This document shows positions 24,582 to 33,253 of a stretch of DNA of 42,170 nt, piece after piece. Source of the stretch: Litoribacterium kuwaitense (lineage in GTDB: Bacteria; Bacillota; Bacilli; Bacillales; DSM-28697); NCBI RefSeq assembly GCF_011058155.1, contig NZ_JAALFC010000029.1, forward strand, positions 1-42,170. The letters run 5' to 3'. The first letter of the stretch is position 1. Every line of letters begins with the position of its first letter. A program made the translations under genes and the position numbers. The notes beneath the pieces were generated by a model. It saw nothing but the letters and a program-made list of their open reading frames with translations. It made no database searches and was not told the origin of the DNA.

Positions 24582-25781
24582 CTACAATGAAAAATTAAAT
24601 TTATCTTGAAGTAGTACCGAAGCTGCACCTAACATATCAAAATTCCCTTCAAGCGACGTCATTTGCACCTTTAGCCCTTTAGCCATAGGGTGGAGCGTAT
24701 TTTTCTCCAAATGGACTTTGACTTGGTTGTACAAGGATTCGTTCTCATAGACCAACTCCCCTCCAAGAATGACCTTTTCTGGATTAAATAAATGAACCAA
24801 ATTCGTGATGCCTATGGCCAGATTCTTTGCCACTTCATCATTAATCATCACGGCCAGCGGATCTTTGTCCTTCAACGAGCGAATAAAAAGCGGTAGCGTC
24901 ATCTTTAAAATATCACCTTGTGCCGCCTCTACCATCGGTGAAGTTGCCCCTTTTGTAATGTGAGAGAAAATACGTGTTTGAATGGCTGGCCAACTGACAT
25001 AATTTTCTAAACATCCACGGCTTCCACACTCACAAAGCTCACCATGGCGGTCAATGCTCGTATGACCAAACTCTCCAGCTCCGCCACCTCTGCCTCGATA
25101 AATGTCACCGTTGACAATAATCCCAGCGCCTACCCCGTCGCCTACAGTCACATATAGCATATTTTTACATGAATCAAAAGAATTAAAATTCTTTTCTGCC
25201 AAAATGAAAGCGTTTGTATCATTGTCCACATAAACAGGTAGATGAAAGGCATCTTCAAACATCCGTTTAATCGGGACATTGAACAAATTCATCTTAGAAT
25301 TATGACGGACGACACCTTCCGACGCATCGACCACCCCTTGGGTAATGACCGCAATGCCTGCACACTTGTCAAGTGAAGCCGTGTGCTTCATGAAAGCTTG
25401 CAGCACTTCGATCACTTCCTCAATGACTTTCGGGCCATTGGTCTGCACAGGAACGTGAATTTTCCGCCGCACATTTGCTTCCAAATTCATTTCAGAGACA
25501 ATCAGTGATGATTTTTTGATCGCAACGCCGATCATAAAATGGCGATCCGGTAAAAATTGCACAAGCTTAGGTTTTCTCCCGCCGCTTGATTGTCCAATGC
25601 CTCCTTCGCCTACAAGCCCTTCTTGAATAAGCTCCTGCACAGCTGTCGTAACGGTCGTCGGACTAAGCTGGTGCCTTTTGGCGATCTCTGTTCGGGAGAT
25701 TGGACCATAATGACGTATCGTATCCAAAATGATGGACCGATTTAATTCCTGGATGAGCTTTAAATCACCTGTTCTCCGCAA
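24582..25781 (-). CDS. ROK family transcriptional repressor (XylR/NagC-like)
   Basis: 399 residues. An N-terminal winged helix-turn-helix (about 15-75, ISRTEIAKRHQLSPTTVTTAV) is fused to a ROK domain with the structural zinc motif C250-E-C252-GSRG-C257-LE. Such proteins repress sugar operons and release DNA on binding a sugar. TTG start with GAGGTGA 7 bases upstream. It is the first gene of the operon that ends at 17589, so it very likely regulates itself and the genes behind it. Confidence 0.93.
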   Translation of the reverse strand: MRRTGDLKLIQELNRSIILDTIRHYGPISRTEIAKRHQLSPTTVTTAVQELIQEGLVGEGGIGQSSGGRKPKLVQFLPDRHFMIGVAIKKSSLIVSEMNLEANVRRKIHVPVQTNGPKVIEEVIEVLQAFMKHTASLDKCAGIAVITQGVVDASEGVVRHNSKMNLFNVPIKRMFEDAFHLPVYVDNDTNAFILAEKNFNSFDSCKNMLYVTVGDGVGAGIIVNGDIYRGRGGGAGEFGHTSIDRHGELCECGSRGCLENYVSWPAIQTRIFSHITKGATSPMVEAAQGDILKMTLPLFIRSLKDKDPLAVMINDEVAKNLAIGITNLVHLFNPEKVILGGELVYENESLYNQVKVHLEKNTLHPMAKGLKVQMTSLEGNFDMLGAASVLLQDKFNFSL

Positions 25782-25915
25782 TCCGACGTCACCTCAACAT
25801 TCTCCAACGACCGGATGAAGTAAAGCTAAAAACGAGACACATTAGAAAACACATTAGCAAATTTCGGTTTTTATGAAGTTACTTTTAGCACTGGTTGTAT
25901 GAAGTTTTCAACTGC
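25782..25915 (-). repeat. Leader of the sugar operon with tandem ACACATTAG repeats
   Basis: ACACATTAG occurs at 25837-25845 and again at 25849-25857, a 12-bp period, about 55-75 bases after the expected transcription start of the ROK operon. It is a candidate operator half-site pair. No other gene is seen here. The ribosome site GAGGTGA precedes 25781. Confidence 0.5.
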
Positions 25916-25944
25916 ATTATATAAGTATTCTGTAAAATAAACAA
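25916..25944 (-). promoter_or_regulatory. Promoter of the ROK/triple-oxidoreductase operon
   Basis: Minus strand TTGTTT (25939-25944), 17 bp, TATAAT (25916-25921). A perfect 6-bp palindrome TTGTCT-N4-AGACAA at 25971-25986 lies just upstream of the -35 and may be a regulator site. Confidence 0.75.
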
Positions 25945-25986
25945 CCATTTTTGTGTCTTTTTTGCCTAATTTGTCTTTTTAGACAA

Positions 25987-26316
25987 TTTTAACAGGCGAC
26001 TTTGTTTTAAGAAGTCACAGAAAAAAAAAGGCCGTCACTTTTTTCGGTACATAGGTAGTATGGATCATCGCTCACTGAAAAGTGTTTACCAGGTTCATGC
26101 TAAGCTCGTGCAATGTTTTTCAGATGTTTAACAAGGTGAGACAGGGATTACTAAAAACCGGGGGATCCGTTTGTCGTATTTGCAAAAGTGATGCCTTCCG
26201 CCAAAGCATGATAGCCTCACATAGCTTGAAAAGGTTCGCGGAATTAAGTTTAATGAAAATAAATGAAGAAACTGATTGAGTTGACGAAATAGATTGGATT
26301 GAGGTGGGTGATGTAA
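25987..26316. other. Divergent intergenic region upstream of the helicase
   Basis: No supported gene. A 65-codon plus-strand frame at 26082-26279 has no ribosome site or recognisable content. The helicase promoter should lie here, but I cannot pick one with confidence. Confidence 0.5.
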
Positions 26317-28983
26317 GTGAAGCAATTTCCTCAAGGAGTCAAATTTTGTTATCCTTGGCGAAGTTATCAACGCGAAGTATTGGAACATTTAAATACACAT
26401 TTAAAAAACAATCATTTACACCTTGTTGCACCGCCAGGGTCAGGAAAAACGGTGCTCGGCTTAGAGGTCATGCTGCGATTAAATAAACCAACGCTTATTG
26501 TGTCGCCAACATTGGCGATACGCAACCAGTGGGTTGATCGTTTTACGGAGTTGTTCTTACAGCAGCAAGAGCCGCCTGATTGGATTTCAACGGATGTAAG
26601 GAACCCAGCGTTTGTGACAGTGACTACATATCAAGGGCTACATGCTTTATTAGAAGGCAAAACTAAAGAGAAAGGCAACGATTCCGATTTAGATGATGTC
26701 GAAAGAGAACTAAACGAGGTTGATATTTGTACAAAAGAAAAAGCGTTAGAAAAGCTGCTTCTGCAAAACTTTCAAACATTGATTTTAGACGAAGCCCATC
26801 ATTTAAGGACGAGCTGGTGGGAGACAACCCGATGGTTTCGCGATCAATTAAAGCAACCGGCGGTAGTTGCACTAACCGCAACCCCACCATACGATGTAAG
26901 TTCCTCAGAATGGGAAAAGTATTTGGAATTGTGCGGACCAATCGATGAGGAAATCGATATTGCTGCCTTAGTCAGAGAAGGGGATCTGTGTCCACACCAA
27001 GATTACGTCTGGATGTCTACGCTCAGCCAGAAGGAAGAAGGCCCGATCCGTGCCTTTCGCGGTGAAGTACAAAAGGTGATTCAAGAGGTCAAAGTCAATA
27101 AAGACTTGATACACCTTTTAGAAAACCATCCGTGGATCACTTCAACAAACGAGCTTGAGGAAAAATTGGCTAAATACGGGTATTTCATTTCCATTATTTT
27201 GTTTTTAAAAGATATTGGGAGCGATCGTTGGCAATTGCCTTTTCAACAACTGGATGAAAAACATACTGATTTGCCGCAGCTGACTGACGAATGGATGGAA
27301 GAATTGCTTAGTGGACTGCTTTATCATGACCAACACGTGAATGTGAAAGACGAGCCTCTTAAAAGCATAAGAAAGACATTATCAAGCATCGGCGCACTTG
27401 AACGAAAAAGTGTCCGACTGGTCGCAACAAAGAGAATGCAACGGACTTTCATGCAAAGTGCTTCGAAACTGCAAAGTATAACAAATGTCGTTTCACTTGA
27501 AAAAGACACGCAAGGAAATGAGTTCCGGCTTGTTGTGTTAGCTGATTACATATATAAAGATGACTTGCCCAAAGCAGATCAAGACATAAAACCAATGCAC
27601 CGGTTGGGAGTCATTCCTATCTTTGAAGTGTTAAGAAGGCAACTGAAAAATCGTTGCCAGCTTGGTGTTTTAACTGGCTCGATCGTCATTATTCCAACTC
27701 ATGCCGTTTCTCGCCTGCATTCATCCGATTTAAATTTTTCAGTTCAGCCATTACGACACGATCCAGCATACAGCGAAGTGATGATGACCGGAGCATCAAG
27801 GCAAGAGATGGTGAAAGTCATCACGACCCTCTTTTCAGAAGGATATATTGATACGCTGGTAGGAACAACTGCCTTGCTCGGAGAAGGTTGGGATGCGCCA
27901 AGCGTAAACACGCTCGTATTAGCTTCATTTGTCGGGTCATTCATGTTAACCAACCAAATGAGAGGAAGGGCGATCCGCTCAGACAAAACCAATCCCGAAA
28001 AATGCGCAAACATTTGGCACTTGGTATGTGTTGATACCAACACGTTGGATGGAGGATATGATTATTCTTCATTATCGAGAAGGTTTAAATCGTTAAGTGG
28101 ATTAGACGAGGAATTACCGATGATCGTTTCTGGGATAGAGCGCCTCCGCTTCCCTCACCCGCCATTTTCAGCTAAAACGGCAGAGGACATCAATTCTCTT
28201 ATGACAAAACGAGCAATGAAGAGGACAAGCTTGTTTGCAAGATGGCAGGAAGCCACACATTTAGGTGAAAAGAAAAGAGAACAAATGGATGTAAAAAAGC
28301 ACGCCGTACCGAGACCATTTTTATTTAAGCACACATTAAAAGCACTGCTCATCACGACGGCAGCAATGATCATAGGTATAGTGTATGAATCTGCTGAGGC
28401 GAGCCTCTATGTAGAGTATGATGGCATTTTGCCTACAATAGCAATTGCCGGCGTCGCGGGCTTGATTTTTTCAGCACCCTTTTGGTGGAAGGCTGTGCGA
28501 ATATTTGTTGGGAATATTTCGATTGAATCAAGCTTACAAACCGCTGGACAGATCATTTATGATGTTTTATTTGAAATTGGAAGTATCGATACCCCGCCAA
28601 AGCAAAACAAAGTCGGCGTCAATAATCAATCAAATGGCATGGTCTGCTGTTCCCTCGAAAAAGGAACTCCTTATGAACAAAAACTGTTTTTGCAAGCTTT
28701 ACAGCAGTTTCTTGAGCCGATAGATAACCCCAGATACATCCTTCATCGCACATCTGGGGGAAAGTGGTATGCCCGCCACGATTACCACGCGATCCCAGAC
28801 GAAATCGGACGCAAAAAGGAATACACCCAGCTTTTTGAAGAGAAGTGGCAAAAGAAACTCGGTCAAGCAAGTGCCATTTTCACAAGAAATGTTGATGGAA
28901 GAAAGATCTTATTAAAAGCACGCGTAAAAGCCATGTCCGGAAAATTTGTCAAACGGACAGAACGCAAAAGCGTATGGAAATAA
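26317..28983 (+). CDS. Superfamily 2 helicase-like ATPase with C-terminal transmembrane segments
   Basis: 888 residues. N-terminal DEAD/DEAH-type helicase core: Walker A APPGSGKT (38-45), DEAH at 158-161, LTATPP around 187, and a second RecA domain ending in QMRGRAIRSD (547-556), the arginine-finger motif. After about residue 670 come two hydrophobic segments (about 674-690 and 704-724) joined by a short acidic loop, then a C-terminal domain of about 160 residues containing PIDNPRYILHR. Membrane segments in an SF2 helicase are unusual. GTG start; GAGGTG lies 10 bases upstream. It stands alone between a sugar operon and small genes. Function unknown; defence or nucleic-acid handling at the membrane is a guess. 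Confidence 0.88.
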   Translation: MKQFPQGVKFCYPWRSYQREVLEHLNTHLKNNHLHLVAPPGSGKTVLGLEVMLRLNKPTLIVSPTLAIRNQWVDRFTELFLQQQEPPDWISTDVRNPAFVTVTTYQGLHALLEGKTKEKGNDSDLDDVERELNEVDICTKEKALEKLLLQNFQTLILDEAHHLRTSWWETTRWFRDQLKQPAVVALTATPPYDVSSSEWEKYLELCGPIDEEIDIAALVREGDLCPHQDYVWMSTLSQKEEGPIRAFRGEVQKVIQEVKVNKDLIHLLENHPWITSTNELEEKLAKYGYFISIILFLKDIGSDRWQLPFQQLDEKHTDLPQLTDEWMEELLSGLLYHDQHVNVKDEPLKSIRKTLSSIGALERKSVRLVATKRMQRTFMQSASKLQSITNVVSLEKDTQGNEFRLVVLADYIYKDDLPKADQDIKPMHRLGVIPIFEVLRRQLKNRCQLGVLTGSIVIIPTHAVSRLHSSDLNFSVQPLRHDPAYSEVMMTGASRQEMVKVITTLFSEGYIDTLVGTTALLGEGWDAPSVNTLVLASFVGSFMLTNQMRGRAIRSDKTNPEKCANIWHLVCVDTNTLDGGYDYSSLSRRFKSLSGLDEELPMIVSGIERLRFPHPPFSAKTAEDINSLMTKRAMKRTSLFARWQEATHLGEKKREQMDVKKHAVPRPFLFKHTLKALLITTAAMIIGIVYESAEASLYVEYDGILPTIAIAGVAGLIFSAPFWWKAVRIFVGNISIESSLQTAGQIIYDVLFEIGSIDTPPKQNKVGVNNQSNGMVCCSLEKGTPYEQKLFLQALQQFLEPIDNPRYILHRTSGGKWYARHDYHAIPDEIGRKKEYTQLFEEKWQKKLGQASAIFTRNVDGRKILLKARVKAMSGKFVKRTERKSVWK

Positions 28984-29372
28984 TCGTTTCCTTGAAAGTT
29001 AGGCTGACATACTACGCCTCGTTGTATTCACCTATTTTTTACAGAAAACAAAACCGGATCGGCAACGATGGACCTACTGTTGCCCGTATTTCAGGAAAAT
29101 AACACATAGGGAGACTTTATGTAAAACAAAGTTGAGTAGAAATACGTTTGAGGCTGTTGAATGCTGAAACTCCTTTTTAGAAATAGCATTGTTGACAGAC
29201 AGCTAAAGGATTTAGAGCCCAGATGTCTTTAAACGAATGCCTTACAGCAGAAGGAACAGTCGAAAACAATATTTTTCGTATCGAGCAGAGAATATCAAGA
29301 AGCTGTTTAATTTACTACCAATAAGAGACAATAATAAAAAGCTCGTATGATTATGAAAGGAGCCTAGATGAC
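28984..29372. other. Intergenic region after the helicase
   Basis: About 390 bp with no supported gene and no clear terminator stem. It should hold the promoter of the VOC gene, which I cannot place. AAAGGAG at 29356-29362 is that gene's ribosome site. Confidence 0.5.
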
Positions 29373-29777
29373 ATGGAGAAACCAATACCTTTTTTAATGT
29401 TTCAAGAAGGCAACGCTGAAGAAGCAATGAATTGGTACATCTCATTGGTCGAAGACTCTGAAGTGAAAAGTATTACTCGCTACGGTGCAAATGATGTAGG
29501 TGAAGAAGGAACCGTGATGAGTGCCACCTTTTCACTGAAAGGGCAAGAATTTATGTGCATCGACAGCCACATCAAGCACGATTTTACCTTCACTCCCTCG
29601 TTTTCTATATACCTCACCTGTACGACAGAAGAGGAAATACAAGCCTTGTATGATGCACTGGCTGAAGAAGGCGACGCGCTCATGCCTCTCGATCATTATG
29701 GATTCAGTCACCGCTTCGGCTGGCTAGTCGATCGCTTTGGGGTTTCCTGGCAGCTAGACCTTCCTTTTAAAGAATAA
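29373..29777 (+). CDS. VOC family protein (PhnB-like)
   Basis: 134 residues, one vicinal-oxygen-chelate unit pair of the PhnB/3-demethylubiquinone-like type: PFLMFQEGNAEEAMNWY at the start, then GQEFMCIDSH, SIYLTCTTEEE and a terminal FGWLVDRFGVSWQLDL. These small cytosolic proteins have no agreed activity. AAAGGAG lies 10 bases before the ATG. Single gene by spacing. Confidence 0.88.
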   Translation: MEKPIPFLMFQEGNAEEAMNWYISLVEDSEVKSITRYGANDVGEEGTVMSATFSLKGQEFMCIDSHIKHDFTFTPSFSIYLTCTTEEEIQALYDALAEEGDALMPLDHYGFSHRFGWLVDRFGVSWQLDLPFKE

Positions 29778-29942
29778 AATAATAGCCTAAAAATTAAGCG
29801 CTTTTTCACAAAGACTGTAATGAGAAGATACTTAGGATAAATACAAGCCAATGTATTTACCTGGTCTTCTCGGTGAGTTAAGGACAAGTGATTAAATCTG
29901 TACTTATTGCCGTTCCTTTAAGAGGACATAAGGAGATTTTAA

Positions 29943-30393
29943 ATGGCTATTTTAAGAGACATAGAATATGAAAATAGTGGCTGTGAGTTTGAAATTCAGT
30001 TCATTGCCGATAGAGGAGATGGTTTAAAAAGTAAAGTAATCCTTCGTGATGTATTGAATACAAAGGGTATATCATGGGATTTCGCTTATTTTAAATACGG
30101 ATTAGCATCAAATTTTTTCAGAATTAATCAGTATGGATAAGCAATATCATTGTGAATTTGCCCCTTCAGACCCAGGGTTCATGATCTTTTATATCGCGCC
30201 GCCATCAGAATTTGCCGATATTTAAATGTATAAGCTTATCTTTGCGCTTGACGCAGGTAAAATGAGTCATCATAGTATAACAGATTCTGGTCCAGCTCTT
30301 TGTCTCATCGTGAATAAATCTGAACTCGAAGACTTTTTTCATGCATATTGTAAAGAACACAACTTGAAGATAGATAAAAATAAAGCGTTCTAA
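29943..30393 (+). pseudogene. Decayed small gene of unknown family
   Basis: AAGGAG and ATG 29943 open a 65-codon frame (MAILRDIEYENSGCEFEIQF...) that stops at 30140. A second frame continues at once from ATG 30133 for 30 codons to TAA 30223, and the same frame resumes directly at ATG 30226 for 55 codons to 30393. So one frameshift and one in-frame stop would explain a single gene of about 150 residues. I do not recognise the product. Three separate tiny genes are possible but less likely, since only the first has a ribosome site. Confidence 0.6.
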
Positions 30394-30727
30394 TACTTTT
30401 AGATCCTATAGTGGACGAACAGAAGACGATGCTTATTGGCATCGTCTTTTAGAGATCATATGTCGTTGAATTATTCGTGATCAATAGTACATTTCCTCAA
30501 AAGGCTTTATATTAAGAGCGGAATGACTTGTCTCCAGAGCCTTTCGCACTATTGAAACGAAGACGTTGCCCCAAATTGCTTCATTTTCGCCTTGATAAGT
30601 CTTCGGCTTCTTAGCGACTATAAACTTGCTCAAGATAATCATTCAAGTCATGTCACCTTCACAACTAACTCACTGTCGGTACTTCAGTCATCTTTCCTGT
30701 TCTTCTCCTCCCTAATTTTTTATATTC
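30394..30727. other. Intergenic region with one terminator
   Basis: Apart from the hairpin at 30423-30450 nothing is supported. A 127-codon plus-strand frame from 30592 overlaps the M60 gene in antisense and has no ribosome site. Confidence 0.55.
30423..30450 (+). terminator. Terminator after the decayed small gene
   Basis: AAGACGATGC (30423-30432) pairs with GCATCGTCTT (30439-30448), then TT. It lies 29 bp after the last stop of the decayed gene, which supports the idea that this was once one transcribed gene. Confidence 0.82.
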
Positions 30728-32044
30728 TTAGGGCGCAGGGTTTGGCTCTATCGTATTGTTGCTGTCAGTATTTTTCCAAATTTCTGCTTCTAACTCTGGG
30801 AATCCTAAATCAACAATGTCGTCTTTCGTTTCGTCTGTTAACGAAAGTCCCCATTCTTCAAAAAATGGAATCAAGTTCTGTCTTGCAGCTTCAGAAGCCC
30901 AGACCATCGTTTGTTGTATTTTTTCTTCATTGGTTTGTGGCAGTTCGCTTTCTGGTGTTTCACGAACCTGCTTAAAGAAGGTCGGATAAAAATCATCTCC
31001 ATACGCAAGGTCCAATTGCCAGAACATCACGAGTTTCTCAAAGACGCCTAAATCAGCATAATCTCTGGACGGCTCTTCTAAAAATTCGAAGGCTCTATCG
31101 TAGACACCGTCTGCTTCCAAGCGTGAAGGTTGGCCAAAATGTTCCTGAACGGTAAGGCTAAAGATGTTCGTTGTGACTTCAGTAAACATGCCTGGTGTCC
31201 AAGGGTATTGCTGATGCACGTGGCCTAGCTCATGCCACGGTCCCCAACCATCCGTTTTCAATAGATTTAGGTCTAATACATACTGCATGGCTTCCTCAGC
31301 ATAGGCCGTGTGATTAAACCAAGCGTACATCCAATATCCCTCTTCTTGGGTTTGCCGGTAATGATAACGGAAGTCTGTCGTTCGATGTAAGGAGCTCGCA
31401 TTTGGTGATAACCCTGATACTTCGGCTTCAATATCGACAACTTCGTCATGCGCTTCTAGTAATTCTTCCGGGTCGGAAACCATCTCTGCAAAACTGATAT
31501 CTGCTGTAATCATCACTTTAGATGATACTAATTCAAACACAGGCGCAGTGGCATTGTCTTCCAAGCTTTGCTGCCATTCCGCTAGCGTTGTATTTCCTAG
31601 TTCAAATGTCGGGATAATGTCTGCGCCATTAATTGTCACTTGTGCCGGTTGATTGGTCGGCTCGCTTTCATTAATCAGATAAAGAATGCCGCTTTCTGAA
31701 GCGGTCATTTTATTGACGCCTGGTTTCAGTTCAATCCCTTCTGATCTCCCTTCTGCATATTCATTTAATATCGGTGGGGAGATGACAAGTCTAGGCAGAA
31801 CGGACTGATTGGCTTTATGCACAGTGACAGTGATTTCTTGACCTTCGGATACATAGCGTCCTGTTGGCTGATAATATGAGGGACCAAACGACACCTTTAA
31901 ACGCTCTCGTTCATCGTCAATCGTACCGTTTTGTTGTAAAGTAATCGTTGTTTTATTGTCAGGAGCACTTGCCAGTGAATAAGTAGGAAAAATCAAGGTG
32001 AAAATTAATAAAAAACTGCTTATCATAGTCATTTTTGCTCTCAT
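30728..32044 (-). CDS. Secreted M60-type (enhancin-like) metallopeptidase
   Basis: 438 residues. Sec signal peptide (hydrophobic run, then YSLASA). An N-terminal beta-rich region precedes the catalytic domain, which has the gluzincin motif H271-E272-L-G-H275 in WHELGHVHQQ and a downstream Glu (FTEVTTN, E289) as third zinc ligand; this is the M60/enhancin pattern. Characterised M60 enzymes cleave mucin-type O-glycoproteins. The C-terminal part is helical and acidic. I chose ATG 32044, with AAGGGAG 6 bases upstream; an earlier ATG lies against the site. Likely acts outside the cell. No lectin or CBM module is seen. Confidence 0.9.
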   Translation of the reverse strand: MRAKMTMISSFLLIFTLIFPTYSLASAPDNKTTITLQQNGTIDDERERLKVSFGPSYYQPTGRYVSEGQEITVTVHKANQSVLPRLVISPPILNEYAEGRSEGIELKPGVNKMTASESGILYLINESEPTNQPAQVTINGADIIPTFELGNTTLAEWQQSLEDNATAPVFELVSSKVMITADISFAEMVSDPEELLEAHDEVVDIEAEVSGLSPNASSLHRTTDFRYHYRQTQEEGYWMYAWFNHTAYAEEAMQYVLDLNLLKTDGWGPWHELGHVHQQYPWTPGMFTEVTTNIFSLTVQEHFGQPSRLEADGVYDRAFEFLEEPSRDYADLGVFEKLVMFWQLDLAYGDDFYPTFFKQVRETPESELPQTNEEKIQQTMVWASEAARQNLIPFFEEWGLSLTDETKDDIVDLGFPELEAEIWKNTDSNNTIEPNPAP

Positions 32045-32462
32045 TTCCATCTCCCTTTCGGAACAATCTCAATATTTTTTGTGTCACACAACAAGATTTA
32101 CTTCTAGATAAATCTTCTGAAAAAGTTCAATAGAAAATTTAGCAACCCCCTCCTTTCATTAACTATATAGAAATAAAAACATGATTGTTCATGCGCTTAG
32201 AAGTCGCCATTTACACAGTTTCCTCAATGGAGTTCTCTATATTGTTAATTATTAGATTTTTGTAAATATTAAGATTTAAGAGATAATCATTGTACCAGAC
32301 TGATAGAACGGGGTGATCATGACCTCATTTACACAATGGTCAAGAACGCATTATTTTTTGAAGAATGACAGCATTCATTTAGTATCATTTCGACAATTTG
32401 GTGCGAACCCTTCAAGATTTATACAAGCTTAGGAGTTCGCACTTAGAACGGTACACCTAACT
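32045..32462. other. Intergenic region upstream of the M60 gene
   Basis: About 420 bp, A/T rich. No gene, repeat or clear terminator seen. It must hold the M60 promoter on the minus strand, but no convincing hexamer pair was picked. Confidence 0.5.
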
Positions 32463-32987
32463 TTACACGAGAAACACTTCTGGATATTCTACAATACCAT
32501 GCACGCCGTCTAAGCTGCCTTTGACGAGCTCTAAGACCATAAAAGCTTCGTCAGAAACATCAAAGGGCGGGAAAATTTGATACTGCGACGCTCGTGTAAA
32601 TCCGAATTTTGGATAATACCTCTCGTGTCCGATGACAATCACCACTTGAAACCCTAGCATTCTAGCTTTCTCTAATGAATGATGCATTAATGCTTTCCCG
32701 ACCCCTTGGTTTTGAAAGGCAGGTTTCACAGAGACAGGAGCGAGGGCGAGGGCTTCCGTCGTCTTCGTCTCATTTTTTATTTGAATCTTGCTTAACATAA
32801 TATGACCGATGAGATCTTCTTCTCGTTCGTAAACGATTGAAAGCTCTGGAATAAACACATCTGTTTTGCGCAAACGGTGTACAAGCTCATGCTCTGTTTG
32901 ATCGCTGTAGGGTAGTTCAGCAAAGGCTTCTTTGACAAGTTGCTCGGTTCGTTGATAGTCTCGTTTTTCTTCATTTCGAATTCCCAT
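32463..32987 (-). CDS. GNAT N-acetyltransferase (YhbS-like)
   Basis: 174 residues. GNAT core with the acetyl-CoA loop Q-N-Q-G-V-G-K (KPAFQNQGVGKALM), the preceding LALAPVSV strand and a VVIVIGHERYYPKFGF motif typical of YhbS-type enzymes. Cytosolic; the acceptor is unknown. Single gene. No terminator is obvious before the M60 gene. Confidence 0.9.
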   Translation of the reverse strand: MGIRNEEKRDYQRTEQLVKEAFAELPYSDQTEHELVHRLRKTDVFIPELSIVYEREEDLIGHIMLSKIQIKNETKTTEALALAPVSVKPAFQNQGVGKALMHHSLEKARMLGFQVVIVIGHERYYPKFGFTRASQYQIFPPFDVSDEAFMVLELVKGSLDGVHGIVEYPEVFLV

Positions 32988-33184
32988 ATTGACTGCCTTT
33001 CTCTTTACATTCTATTTTTAGTCAATCATTGATCTCCTTCTGGAAATACTTTCTAGACCTCTTCCCCTTTTCCTTCTTTAATTCATCGTGTGAGAAAGAG
33101 CCTATATCTTAATCGTGGGGAAGCATTTCGCATCATACATGGCTCTTTAGATAAACTTAACCGTTAGTTCCGGCTTAAATTAAG

Positions 33185-33230
33185 TAAAAAGTCCCGTAAC
33201 AGGACATTGGGTCTTGTGTCCTGTTACGGG
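33185..33230 (-). terminator. Terminator of the mannoside operon
   Basis: CCCGTAACAGGAC (33193-33205) pairs perfectly with GTCCTGTTACGGG (33218-33230). On the minus strand it is followed by ACTTTTTAC. It begins 24 bp after the GH38 stop. Confidence 0.92.
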
Positions 33231-33253
33231 GCTGCCTTGCGTATTTTGATTGT

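Noticed and set aside
26082-26279. 65-codon plus-strand frame upstream of the helicase
   Set aside because: No ribosome site and composition unlike the neighbouring genes; probably chance.
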